NCBI GenBank assembly: GCA_013350335.1
Contig: CM023538.1
Location: forward strand, 62,733,080-62,797,079
DNA length: 64,000 nucleotides
Direction of reading: 5' to 3'
From: Chimonanthus salicifolius
Taxonomy: Eukaryota; Streptophyta; Magnoliopsida; Laurales; Calycanthaceae
Part shown: piece by piece, positions 51,580-62,204 of the stretch
Layout of the letters: the number at the start of each line of letters is the position of its first letter
Numbering within the stretch: position 1 is the first letter of the stretch
The notes under the pieces: generated by a model
What the model saw: only the letters and a program-made list of their open reading frames with translations
The model's database searches: none
Told to the model about the DNA's origin: nothing
Translations under genes and position numbers: made by a program

Positions 51580-54500
51580 AAGAATTATCAATTCAGTATC
51601 TTTTCCTTGTGTACATATCTTGCAAGCTTTGAGAATAGAACATTCAATTATTAGCATTTTATGTTTTTCAATGTCATCATTGACCAGACAAAAGTTCAAG
51701 CATGTTGATAGATTGGGAAAGGCGTTTCATAATCATCTTAGGAGTAGCGAGAGGACTTCTTTATCTGCATCAAGATTCTAGGCTAAGAATTATTCATCGT
51801 GATTTGAAAACTAGCAATATTCTTTTAGATGAAGAGATGAATCCCAAAATTTCAGACTTTGGCTTGGCAAGGATTTTTGGAGGAAAGCAGACTCAAGCAA
51901 ATACAAATAGAGTGGTTGGGACATAGTAAGAAGGACAAACTCATTCCAATAATTTTTTTGTGATTATTTTGTTTTAATTGCATAACTTCCAACTTGTTGA
52001 ATATACTAATTTTTCTATTCTTAAAAAAATGTATTTTTTTTTTTAAATGCAGTGGCTATATGTCTCCAGAGTACGCTTTAGATGGACTCTTTTCAATAAA
52101 GTCTGATGTTTTTAGCTTTGGCGTTGTAATGCTTGAGATCATTAGTGGGAAGAAGAATACAAGCTTTTACAATGCTGAGCACTCTTTGAACCTTCTAGGA
52201 CATGTAAGTACCAAACGTATTATTCATTCTTTTAATTTAAGGATCAAGGTGCATGTTGATATTAAGTTTTAGACTATTTTACAATGGCTCACCAAGTTTT
52301 AGTTGTTATAATTTCATTCCTAACATTCTAATATCAATTAGAGTCGGGTATAGTTTGCAAATTCATGATTATTGTATGAAGACAATATTATTAATGTTTT
52401 TGAAGGGCCCATCTAGTCCAATAACAATATAGGTATATAGGTGTAAACCTGGTCAAATTTGACCCAACCCGAGATGAATAGAATTGAACCTAACACGTTT
52501 ATAAATGGGTAGACCTCACTGAACTTGAAAATGTTAGGAATAATATATGGAAATAAATAATCACAACACACTTATAAGAAATAAATCAAGCAACACAGAT
52601 AATTTGACACCAAGATTTATATGGTTCGGCAAAGACATGCTTATGTCTATAGAGCGACTGCATCCACTATGAGAGGAAAGAGAGAAAATCCATACAAGAT
52701 ACAATATGAATGACTCCATGAATTTTAGTTCCAAACCCATGACCCAAGTCCCTTGTACAATACACCGTTGCTACCTGCAACTCGCAACTATATCCCAGTT
52801 GCTCCTCTCTAACTTGCACTCTCAATCTAAGAAAGAACCCTTCTTCTAACCTGCTCTGGTGTGCTTCATGTTGTTGTCAAGTAATCCATCTCTTCACAAC
52901 ACCTTCGGCCACCCCAAAGCATCCGCCGTCACCATGCACCATCACCATGCATATACCATGCATGAACGTCTCAAGACCCAAGCATTTACCATGCTTGCTG
53001 CTGTATATTTCTGTCTTCATCAATGGTATCTCTTGTGGTGGCCAATAAAGATCCTCCACCATGTTGTATGCAGCGAGAGGCGACCCTCTTCCATGCGCAC
53101 ATCATGCACATAAGTCAAAGAAAGGCCCACGACCAAAAAGACCTAGAGGCACAAGAGGCCTAAACATTCACAATGTTGCACACGACAACACTTAATTTTC
53201 ATCCTCCACACGTGAGAGAGAGAGAGAGAGATTTTCTCTCCATTGTCGTGTACCCTTATGCATTACACGCTGGATGCCCAAAATTTTCTCCTCCAAATCA
53301 CTCTTCACAGTCGGTGCTTCTTGGATGTGGAAGTTGCCAAACTTTACTGATTTCCTACAGTTTCCTAGTTTCACATGGGTGGAATTGGAGCAACGTTTAG
53401 CTATCTCCACCTTGGCGAGAATTCAACTAACCCCGAAGACAACCTAAGACAACTACTAGTATTGCATCTGCAGCTATAAATGCTCATCCCTACGCCTTAG
53501 GATGCTCCACCAGTCTTCAATGAGAAATATTGATCAACCCTTGCTTTCCTTCAAAGGGCTCCACTTTGAAATTGACCGCTCAAATCCATCGTGTTGTAGC
53601 CCAATCTTGATACTCCTTAGTCGGAACCAAAGCTCTGATACCACTTGTTAGAAATAATATGCGAAAATAAATAATCACAGTACAATAATAAGAAATAAAT
53701 CAAGCACCATAGATAATCCGACACCAAGATTTATGTGGTTCGACAAAGACCTGTCTACGTCCACGGAGTGACTAAACCCATAATGAAAGTAAAAAGAGAA
53801 AATCCGTATAAGATACAATATGAATAACTCCCTAAGTTTTAGTCCCAATCCCATGACCCAAGTCCCTTGTATAATACACCGTTGCTACCTACAACCTGCA
53901 ATTAAAACCCAGTTGCTCCTTTCTCACTTGTATTCTCAATCCAAAAGAAAGAACCCTTCTTCCAACCTACTCTTCGGTGTGCTTGTTATTGTGGTCAAAT
54001 AAGCCTCATCCACAACACATTCGGCCACTGCAAGCATCTGCCATCATCATGCATATACCATGCATGCACGCATCAAGACCCAAGCATTCATCATGTGTGC
54101 TACTGTATATTTTTGTCTTCATCAATGGTGTCTCTTGTGGTGGCCAATAAAGACCCTCCACCATATTGCATGCAGCTAGAGGCGACCCTCTTCCATGCGC
54201 ACATCATGCACATATGGCCAAAGAAAGGCCCACACAAAAAAGGCCTAGAGGCACAAGAGGCCAAAAGGCCTACACCATGCGCCTATCCTCCAAAATGTTG
54301 CACACAATTTTCCTCCAATCCACACGTTGAGAGAGAGAGAGATCTCCATTGTCGTGTACCCTTATGCATTACACGTTGGATGCCCAAATTTTTTTCCTCC
54401 AAATCACTCCTCACAATTGGTGCTGCTTGGATTTGGAAGTTGCCAAACTTTCCTGATTTCTAATGGAGGAAATCTCGGTTTCCTAGTTTCACTTAGGTGG

Positions 54501-56137
54501 AAATGGAGCCATGTCCAATAGAAAATAAATGGATAGACCCTTGTTTGATGCGATTCTTGCCACGTCTGTATGCAACACATCCAATTGTATATTGTCTACA
54601 CCTATTTAAAGGGGTACTTTTGGTATATGTTTTTGTTACAAATGTCATGTTAGTCATATAAACGGGTAAACTTGACTTGATTCCAAGTGAACTCACTTAA
54701 CTCTTTTAACAAGACCTAGAAATAGGCCTGAATTCGAAATAGACCTGAACTGAATACGACCTGAACCAAACTCGACTCATCCCCTTACCAATTTTATAAA
54801 GGTCGGATATCTAAAGAACTACATGGATAGGATTTAAGTGAACTTTCACCTTTAATAATCATTTTATTCCTGTGATGTTGCATCTTGAAATTTTATTTTT
54901 TAAACTATCGATCATATGAAACACATTTGACAAGGCTTCGATGACATAATAAGAGTGAGACATTTTCCAACTCTAATTGCGTGGTCTCTATCGCTGCCTA
55001 TCTATCTCCATGGCTTTGTTGAGATGAAGAGAACTTAAAATAGGATAACTTCTCTTGGAAAAGATATGTGAGGAGAACTTCAACCCCTTAGATTCTCCTG
55101 TTGATTTGAATTTCTTAAATGAAGAATTTAGTAAAGATACAAAGTTGTGTGTTAGATTTTTTTCTTTTAAATAATCATGAATTTTTAAAATAAATAATGT
55201 CTGGAGATTGAATTTTTTTTCAAGCTCGGCATATGAACGAAATTTCAACTGGAAACAAAAAAAATCAAATCTTAAATATTTGATCTTAATAGTCAAACTC
55301 ATCAATTGTCTTTAGAAAAAGGAAAAAAAAGAAGAAGTAAGATTGCCGTGTGATATTTGACCACTAAGATCAAGCGATCAAAATTTGAGTTGAAATTTGG
55401 TCCACTTGTTGTGTTCTCAATGGTTTTTTATCCCCTCGGTTTAGATTTTTATTAAACTCCAAAAATATTATAAAACAAAAGTATAATTGATTGTAACTGA
55501 GTGCCTTGTTATACTGAACAACAACTTTTCCACAATGGGAGAAGATGGTGCTTTGCTGGGTGAAGAACACCATTCTCCTTGACAAGAGAACTTCTGTCAC
55601 CTTTGAGGCACACTTTCTTCTAAAAGAAGAAACAAACAAGAGAAATGTGGAGAACCTAGGAGAAGTCTCCTCATTTCTTCTCATCCAAATACAACCCATG
55701 ATTTATCCATGGTCCAGGTAAGACCAAGTCACTACCCATCATTCTACTACAAGGCCTAATTGCAATAAAAGTTCAAATCCTGACATAAAATTATAAACAT
55801 TATTAATTTAGAATGTTTCTTATATAAAGAAAACTTGACATTGTAGGCATGGAAATTGTGGATGGAAGACAATGGCTTGGATTTGGTAGATCCCTTACTA
55901 AGGGAAACGTGCAATGAATCCGAAGTATCGAAATGCATCTGCGTAGGGCTCTTATGCGTTCAAGAAGATCCAAAAGATCGACCAACAATGGCTTCAGTCT
56001 TAACCATGCTTGACACTAAAAGTCCAGTTCTTCCAACACCTAAGAAACCTGCATTTGTTACATTAAGTCATACCAATACAAGCTCAGAAAATGAGAATAA
56101 TATTTCTAATAATAACATTAATATTGAGTATTTGTAG
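41957..56137 (+). CDS. G-type lectin S-receptor-like serine/threonine kinase (7 exons)
   Basis: Plasma-membrane receptor kinase of the S-domain class. Exons: 41957-43205, 49527-49661, 49746-49957, 51324-51534, 51688-51925, 52053-52203, 55847-56137; total 2,487 bases (828 residues plus stop), all GT/AG and in phase. Domains: signal peptide about 1-24; bulb-type lectin domain from about 27 ([31 protein letters not shown]); S-locus glycoprotein region with a Cys-rich EGF-like part; PAN domain ([16 protein letters not shown]); one membrane segment about 432-457; kinase domain with glycine loop [11 protein letters not shown], catalytic Lys544, HRD 639-641 and DFG 659-661. This is an RD-type, apparently active kinase; the family acts in pathogen or self recognition, but its ligand is unknown. 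Introns 1 and 6 are expanded by transposons. Starting at 41,900 would give 847 residues, but the signal peptide fits 41,957 better. Confidence 0.93.
43612..44650 (-). mobile_element. Possible LINE 3' end (reverse), split by a hAT-like insertion
   Basis: A T run at about 43,612 is followed by 'AATGAATAGGAAGTGTTTATTC', resembling the reversed LINE 3' end at 46,440. The sequence appears to resume after 44,564. No coding remains; lies in receptor-kinase intron 1. Confidence 0.4.
43697..44564. mobile_element. Non-autonomous hAT-like element (CAGGGCCGGC end)
   Basis: The right end ...TTTGGCCGGCCCTG and the left end CAGAGCCCGCTAGAAGC are imperfect terminal repeats, and GGGGCCT words near both ends are inverted relative to each other (GAGGCCCAAG on the left, GGGGGCCTAAAG on the right). 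The flanks GCTATGCC and ACTCTGTC agree at only five of eight bases, so the duplication is doubtful. The interior is A/T-rich and non-coding. Confidence 0.5.
45592..45752 (+). mobile_element. tRNA-derived SINE, family 1 (best copy)
   Basis: A perfect A-box-like TAGCTCAGCTGG (45,597-45,608) and B box GGTTCGAGCCC (45,641-45,651) sit 33 bases apart, as in a tRNA gene, with a GTGGGAGG stem between. A unique body and a 12-base A run (45,741-45,752) follow. There is no anticodon arm or acceptor pairing of a genuine tRNA. Located in receptor-kinase intron 1. Confidence 0.85.
45832..46027. mobile_element. Tourist-like (PIF/Harbinger) MITE with TAA TSD
   Basis: Left end GGCTGCATTTGGACGGGGTAA and right end ATTACCCTTCATCCAAACACAGCC are terminal inverted repeats with few mismatches. 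The 3-base target TAA flanks both sides (45,829-45,831 and 46,028-46,030). At 196 bases and without an ORF, it is a typical member of its class. Confidence 0.85.
46440..49382 (-). mobile_element. 5'-truncated LINE in receptor-kinase intron 1, perfect 15-bp TSD
   Basis: Flanked by TAACAGGAACATCTT at 46,425-46,439 and 49,383-49,397, a perfect duplication. The poly-A end lies at 46,440 (T run on +). On the - strand it opens within reverse transcriptase ([27 protein letters not shown]), passes the catalytic FADD near 49,030, then the zinc-finger and post-RT region (48,679-48,167 and 48,017-47,133) before a long 3' UTR. Stops and frameshifts disable it. The 5' truncation inside RT is typical of target-primed reverse transcription. 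The - orientation in a + gene avoids use of its A-rich end as a poly-A site. Confidence 0.9.
47989..48068. repeat. Perfect 40-bp tandem duplication inside the LINE
   Basis: Two abutting identical 40-base units (47,989-48,028 and 48,029-48,068), each starting GTCTTTGTCCTGATG and containing the small palindrome-like GTCCTGATGTTTGCGAAGGAC. A 40-base repeat shifts the frame, adding to the inactivation of the LINE. Confidence 0.85.
49958..51323. other. Receptor-kinase intron 3, no gene seen
   Basis: A+T-rich intron of 1.37 kb without recognisable repeats or reading frames. A short hairpin (CCTAGG...CACCTAGGT) lies near 50,901-50,941. Confidence 0.5.
51543..51577. repeat. (AT)n microsatellite right after exon 4 of the receptor kinase
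   Basis: About 17 AT units begin nine bases after the donor GTATGATC of intron 4 (exon end 51,534). The closeness to the donor makes length variation potentially relevant for splicing, though the donor itself is intact. Confidence 0.85.
52532..54517 (-). mobile_element. Non-autonomous LTR element with ~870-bp LTRs and ~246-bp interior
   Basis: Two direct repeats, about 52,532-53,399 and 53,646-54,517, start TGTTAG and are alike over their length (shared blocks: CAAGATTTAT, AAGATACAATATGAAT, GTGTACCCTTATGCATTACAC). The interior, 53,400-53,645, holds no ORF. At its right edge GCTCTGATACCA (53,632-53,643) is the complement of an initiator tRNA-Met primer-binding site (TGGTATCAGAGC), which fixes the - orientation. 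It lies in receptor-kinase intron 6. The outer ends are uncertain by a few bases; GAAAA occurs just outside both sides and may be the target duplication. Confidence 0.75.
55225..55420. mobile_element. Possible fold-back element related to the centre of 27,287-27,907
   Basis: TTTGATCTTAATAGTCAAAC and TTTGACCACTAAGATCAAG are inverted relative to each other, and the flanking 'GAGTTGAAATTTGGTCCACTT' resembles 27,605-27,625. Ends and duplication are not defined. Confidence 0.4.
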
Positions 56138-56282
56138 ATTATCTCTAATTTTCTCAAGGAAAGTAATTATATGAAAAAAATTATTTTTGGACTTCATTCA
56201 TATTATCTAATATGTGCTCTATAAAATTTAACCTTATGATTGTTGTGAATGTTTTTTCATTGTGTATTATCTTAGTTAGTAT

Positions 56283-57580
56283 CAGAGGTTTAAATCTCAG
56301 AAGAGAATGATATCGGCCATATCGGCCGATTTTTTTCTCTGTCCACCCATTTTTTATTTTTTCAAAAAAAAATCAGAAAATTTATAGGAAATTAAGAAAA
56401 TTATGAGATTCATGTAATTTTTTTCAAATATTTTTAAATAATTATAAAAAAAATATAATGAGAATACTTATTTTATTTTTTATTGTGTTTCAAAAATAAT
56501 TAGATGAATTTATTGTGTTCCATCTTAAATGAGCATAACTACTCACAATGATATACTAATTAATTAATTAATATACACGTATACATTAATGTTTCATTTA
56601 CACAACTAATGTCTCAAATTTATTTCCTAATTACAAAGGGTTGACCCAATAATTTCTCAATTATTTCTATATGTATTTATTTTTATCAATTGTGAAAACT
56701 TTTACAAGAATTTATTATAAATATGTATTACCATAAATACATATTATCATAGAAGACTTTACTATAAATACTATCATTGACCAATTTATTTGCTACAAGC
56801 ACATAGAATTAGATATTAATGTAGATATCCAACAAATTAGGTATGGTTTGCCATAGGGACAAGTTTTTGCAATAAAGGAAGATTAATGTAGAATTGGAGA
56901 TTACGGCACCAAATTAAGAACGGATTTACCATACTCTTAAGTCATAATCAAATTTTAGTGCTGGCATGATTTAATCTCAATAAGAATGTGTGTTTCCAGC
57001 CAACTACAATAAGTCAAAAGCATATCTCCTAATTCACTTCTTCATATGGCTCAATATTGCATATATCTCGGAAGTTGAAAGTGACTTCTAAAATCTCTCC
57101 TAATTATATGGAAATATCCTCAATTTTCTCTTAATTGCACCGTTTCATCTCATTACAGCCGATTAATATCTTTTATTTACATCATTTCAGTTCATTACAA
57201 CCAATCAAACGCTACAAATAAATCATTTTTTTTTTGAATTTTCGTTTTTAAAAAATAAAAAATAATGATATTGAAAACATCAGAAGACTTTTTTTTCAGT
57301 TTTTTTTTTTTTTTAATTTCACCGATATTAATATCATTTTTTAATATATTTTCACCAAAACAAAGTTCATTTTTTCAGTTTTTTTTTTAATTCTTTTCAC
57401 CGATTTTAAAACATCATTTTTTAATATATTTTCACCCAAAAAGTTTCTTTTTTCAGCTTTTTTTTTTTTAATTCTTTTCACCGATTTTAAAGCATATTGG
57501 CCAATATATAAGCCAAAATACCCGATAAAAAAACCTGATACGGCCAACAGATATCGAGGACTAAAACCTGATACGGTCGA
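56283..57580. repeat. A+T-rich intergenic DNA with palindrome-MITE-like ends
   Basis: The left part (56,283-56,335) begins CAGAGGTTTAAATCTC and has ATATCGGCC words, like the element at 2,166. The right part (57,480-57,580) has AAACCTGATACGGCC and CGATAT words. About 1.1 kb between them is A/T-rich with three near-repeats of TTTTTAATATATTTTCACC (57,335-57,440). No matching 8-base duplication was found, so this may be two partial elements rather than one. Confidence 0.4.
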
Positions 57581-57597
57581 TTTATTTACCCCTAAAC

Positions 57598-57971
57598 CAG
57601 GGGTTAAAAAACGCCCCGACCGATATTTCGGCCTATAAGTTTCTCTCTCTACCGGTATTCAAAACTGTGAAAAAACCGTAAAAAAAGTGAAGAACTGCAA
57701 AAAACCATGGAAAACCGTATCGTGAAGAACCGTGAAAAATAGCAAAAAACTGTGGAAAACGGTATCGATTTTTTTTTAAAAAAAAATAACTTTTAAATAT
57801 CGATATTTATACATATCGGCCGATATGATAACCAATATTGCAAACCGAATATCGACCGATAATCATTTTGTACAGCCGATACATATCGTATTGACCGATA
57901 TCATTCAACCTAAAAAAAACTCGATACATAATCAGACGATACAATATACATCGGCCAATATTTTGACCCTG
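57598..57971. mobile_element. hAT-like palindrome-rich MITE with near-perfect 8-bp TSD
   Basis: Starts CAGGGGTTAAAAAACG and ends CCAATATTTTGACCCTG. The flanks CCCTAAAC (57,590-57,597) and CCCTAATC (57,972-57,979) match at seven of eight bases. The interior carries ATATCGGCCGATAT and diverged CGATA words, plus a four-fold series of AACCGTGAAAAA-type units near 57,665-57,760. It belongs to the same family as 34,126-34,385. Confidence 0.75.
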
Positions 57972-58399
57972 CCCTAATCCATAGCCCTTCAAAACACATC
58001 TTTTAAATTTAAAAAAAAAATAACTTAAAAAAACATCACCTATAAAAAGTAATTTTATGTTATTCAACCCATTGTGCCGGCGCTAAAAGGCCAGCCCATA
58101 CCTTCCCAGTACCGAAGGGCCCAGAAGGTCGATTTTCCATTTTTCCTTACACGGCTTTTATAGCCATCACATGTGGGAAACTTGTTGGTAGTTTCGGATA
58201 TGGGACAATGTCCCTTACTCTACAAAACTCGTTTAACGATAAATATTGGGTTGGCCATACAGACACTATCCAAGCTGCAAAGGAAAAAAAATCAAGCGTG
58301 GGAAAGTAGAGAATTTCCAGCGAAAATTTATGAGGTGCAAAAACAGAGAGGAACAAATCCAGCTCATTGCTGATTACATTTGCAATCAGAAAAAAAAGT

Positions 58400-59346
58400 T
58401 CATCCCGCCTCTCTTCCGATGACAAGGCGGCTTTGCTTAAGTGCTAAAACCCTCTTGAAACTTTCAAGGATGACTCCATGGACCCCTCCGGTGACCCTTG
58501 TATCTTTGACATTTAGGACTTCTATGCTGTGGACAAGCATGTCAAAGTCCAAATGATCGCGGCTGCTATCGCCTCAACCAACGGCAGCAAGATTCCGGTC
58601 GACACAGACCCAGAGCTGATCAGGTTGGCTAGAGACAAAACTCGGACTCATCTCCTCATCTTCTTCCACTGCGAACTCTGGCGCTTTCTCCGAGGGCAGG
58701 GAGAGAGAAGTCAACTCCACATTAATCGTTCTCCAGCCTTTTGCTCCTCCAGCTGGCATGCTTGAGAAGACTGATCCAGCACCACCAGCAATGCCCAATG
58801 GGCATCCCTCTTTCCAAAAAAAAAAAAGAAATATCCCTGAACCTCAGCTTTGTGAACTCATATCAACCTTCTCCCTTTGTTACAAAAAGTTTCCCACTGA
58901 CGATATCTTTGAAGGAGAAGATCTTTGGAGAACTTATCTTGTCGGCTATTTCTTAGGCAAAAAAACGTTATTATCCGTTAATAAAGAATGGTCTCTTGAA
59001 GCAGTGGAACTCCCCCTCTGGACTTGAAATTACAACTATAAAGGAGGGTTTCTTCCTGTTCAAATTTGCCACCGAGGATGACTGCCTGCGTGTTCTGGAG
59101 TGTGGCCCTTATTTCATCCATAGTAGGCCCCTTCTTCTCAAAAGATGGGATCTCTCTTCCGCCTTGACAAAGAAGATCTGACTTCTATACCGTTATGGAT
59201 AAAGCAACCCAATCTTCATGGGGTATTCAGAAACCCAAAAACCTTAGCAGAATTGCAAGTCTGATTGGAAATCCCCTCTTCATGGACTCGGCAACTGCAA
59301 GTAACTCCAATCTTTCTCAAGCCCGATTTTGTGTTGAGATTACCCC
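58400..59346 (+). pseudogene. LINE ORF1 fragment (DUF4283), cut at the duplication junction
   Basis: Successive frames give ELISTFSLCYKKFPTDDIF and WRTYLVGYFLGKKTLL, then GFFLFKFATEDDCLRVLECG with YFIHSRPLLLKRWDLSS (59,048-59,150), the core of the DUF4283 domain of plant LINE ORF1 proteins. ASLIGNPLFMDSATA and ARFCVEI follow (to about 59,340). Frameshifts separate the blocks. The sequence 58,400-58,750 upstream is open but not recognised. The protein stops matching exactly where TrpRS sequence begins at 59,347, so its missing C-terminal half (zinc knuckle) should lie elsewhere. Confidence 0.75.
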
Positions 59347-59847
59347 ATGTCTACGAAGCAATGGGTTTCTTACGGGCAAAAGCAGAATCAAGCTGCAGCC
59401 ATAAAAAAGTCTTTGAGAAAAAACCCATCAAAGTCTACTTTCGGAGAATCCATTGATGTCTAGAAGTGCTTGTTATCCAAAAGATCACGTTATTGATGAG
59501 AAAACAGGTTCTTGTTGAGAGTAGTACCCTATTCTTTGAAATGAAAGCAATCTTGACTTTGCACATTATTTTAGACTGCCATCATATTCTTTCTGGTTAT
59601 TTAACTTATAAGATTTGATATTGGCTGTTTATGTAAACTTAATTTGTATATTATCTTCAAAAGGGAGAAAGATTATTCTGCCAATCACGGGTGCAACTTT
59701 CTTTACCTATGTCTGTTGGAAACTATGGTCCGATTCGGTGAAATCTAGTTGCAGCAAGTTGAATGATTATTGGTGTATTAGGCATTAGTGGTACCCCAAG
59801 TTGCAAATTTTGCAATCAGTTTGAATAATAGTTAGAAGAATGGATAT
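59347..59847 (+). pseudogene. Duplicated 3' terminus of TrpRS (last codons plus 3' flank)
   Basis: Direct-orientation copy of 33,471-33,967, roughly nine in ten bases identical by eye. It retains YEAMGFLR of the last exon; the terminal Pro codon and stop are changed (CGGCCATAA became CGGGCAAAA), so the frame runs on to a later TAA at 59,402. No poly-A tail closes it and the similarity runs past any likely poly-A site, so it arose from DNA duplication rather than retroposition. Confidence 0.85.
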
Positions 59848-61630
59848 GCGCTAGTTGGTGCATGACAACCCAGCCGAAGAAAGCAATCGAAGAAGGAAAC
59901 CCAACAAGCAACCCATTTCCATTTTTATGTTCTTTCTTTTTTATTTCCATTTTCGTTTGGTTTGATTTTTATACCAGTCGTGAATCACGATTATAAGAAA
60001 AAAAAAATCAACAGATTTGATTAATGAATTGAAAATTGAAACTAGGTGCTCGCCGTTGGCAGCAACGTTGTTTGCTGCCTTCATCTGGACTTTTGCCCGT
60101 CCACCATAGTGCCGGCTAACGTCCCTGCTGCAGCCGATCCCGAGCGACGACTTTCCCGTTCTCCATCGCCTTTGCCGCGCCAGCACTTCTCGCTCATTCC
60201 TTTTCCATTTCAATCCATGTGCATCACCCGACCACTCGCCCCTGTTTTGTGGGCTTTTCCCACAGTGTTCGCTCCACGCTGATGCCTACAAGGTCCGGAG
60301 ATTAAAATTTCGGCATATCGGTCGGACCCTTTTTTTGGAAAAAAAATTAAAAGATTTGGCCAAGGTATTTTATTTGAAATTTTGAATCTTATACTTTAGA
60401 ATTTGAATTCCCACCGTTAACACATGCAAGAAGTTAATATTATTTTAAGAAAAAGAGATGAACACATGCATGAAGTTAAGATTTTTTTTTGAAGAAAAAG
60501 AGATTTGAAACGGTTTGAAATTAAGCACAATTATTATTACTTTTTTACCATTATGGAGATGTATTTATTATTATATTGTCATATATAATGTTATATAAAA
60601 TTCGATCCTTTAATCATGATTGTGAGATTTAATTTAAAAACATTATGGATAGGATTGATTGAAAAAAATAGAATTTAAAAATCAAATTTTATTAATTTAA
60701 TATTAGATTTTTTTAAAAATATTTTGAATTATATAGATATAAATATATAGCTAACCATCAAGAACAGGATTGCAATAAAATTTTAATATATTATTAAATT
60801 TTTATTTCTAACAAATTTATAAAATATCAAATAATATTAATATCTTATTGTCTTATCACAAACTCATAATACATCGAAACATATGTGAGCAACACTTACA
60901 TATGCTAATAATTTGTTTATCTATGTTTCATTATGCAGTAAATTCTCTTTAATGTACTATTTTATAGAGTTATAATCTGTCTAAAATAATATCGGCACTT
61001 TGTCCTAACCTCGGAGCCAGACAAAATGTAATAAATCTCTCTAACTCCACATTCAATACATTCAAAATAAAAAATATATTGTTTTAACAATTTTGTAAAG
61101 TAATATTTCATACATTCATATTATAAAATTATTGCAAAATTAATTAAGGGCCTCACGAACTACATCATCTAAACTCCAGAAAAGTAATCTGAGATAGACG
61201 TCTAAATAAACTTATTCTTTGGAACGGTGCAAGTACTCTGTTATGAGAACTGTATATAAATGAATAGAGTGATTTGTTTCCACAAAGAGAAGCCGAAAGC
61301 ATATTTTAATAGTAGATAGATTTTTAGTAATGAATACTATTAGACCCTCTAATTTAATAACCTCTATAATATAATATATACATTATGGTCCCAACCATAT
61401 TACATTGTAGATATTTTACTGTATATCATGAATCATTATACAACATATTATACAACATGATGATAATAATAATTTAATGGGGTTGGGATTAATGGTTATG
61501 AACTAATAATTTATCATTTTTTATCATTTCACTGATTAACTAAAGTCAATAAGTTAACAGAATATTTGTATAATTTTTCTGATTTTTCTACAATTTTTTT
61601 GTAATTAATCATCATTGTATTAATATTTTT
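59848..61630. other. Intergenic DNA without recognised genes
   Basis: A+T-rich except for a G+C-richer island at about 60,045-60,290 with open frames on both strands (60,046-60,282 + and 60,213-59,941 -) that match nothing I recognise. It does not resemble the corresponding sequence after 33,967, so this part is either inserted or strongly diverged in the second duplication unit. Confidence 0.5.
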
Positions 61631-61736
61631 TTAATTCTTTTTTGAATTTACGTGTGGGAAACCGTGGAATATCCAGCGTAAAACTTCCACGGATGAGCCC
61701 ACTACCCCTAAGGCACACCAAGGTTAGGCCATGAGG
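61631..61736 (-). mobile_element. 5'-truncated tRNA-derived SINE, family 1 (reverse)
   Basis: Reverse complement of the 3' half of the SINE at 45,592-45,752: 'AATTTACGTGTGGGAAACC' at the start and 'AGGCACACCAAGGTTAGGCC' at the end. The tRNA-like head is absent. Confidence 0.75.
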
Positions 61737-61969
61737 CTCAAAGATTTTAGGATAAATGACGAATATTTAATGAAAAAATTACACATCATGAAAGTCATAG
61801 TTTTACAAAATAGCTATAATTTTTTTTTTTTTTTAAAAAAAAGGTGTGAATAGAGAAAGTTATCTGCCGAACGTTTTTTTCACGGCCCCGCGTTTACACA
61901 CCTGATTTTTCTGCCTCTACACATCCGTTTCCTGGTGTGGGTGGCTAATTACCATTTTGCCCCCGCGTT

Positions 61970-62145
61970 TCCATTCGTTCGAACGAATTCCCAATTCATT
62001 TCGGCATTCGTTCGAACGAATGGACGCATACCCCCTCCAATTTTGATTTGTTCGAATGAATCCGTGTATAAATTTAATTCATTCGAATGAATCGAGTGAA
62101 CAGAAACACGCGTTAATGTTCACCTGTTCATTTGAACGAACGGAT
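61970..62145. repeat. Array of five ATTCGTTCGAACGAAT-type palindromes
   Basis: Palindromes or near-palindromes centred on TTCGAA or TTTGAA lie at 61,972-61,989, 62,005-62,022, 62,045-62,063, 62,077-62,092 (ATTCATTCGAATGAAT, perfect) and 62,126-62,141. Spacing between centres is about 30-50 bases. No protein is encoded. The architecture resembles the ATATCGGCCGATAT elements with a different word; no bounding terminal repeats were found. Confidence 0.7.
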
Positions 62146-62204
62146 AGAATGAATTGATTTTCTTAAAAATTTTAAAGTTATTTTTTAAGCACTGTGTATC
62201 AATT

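Noticed and set aside
52532..54517. Simple tandem duplication of intron sequence
   Set aside because: The two repeats start TGTTAG and are separated by a segment carrying a tRNA-Met primer-binding site, so an LTR element explains them better.
59195..59404. Functional TrpRS paralogue at 59.3 kb
   Set aside because: Only about the last ten codons are present, joined to LINE ORF1; no catalytic part exists.
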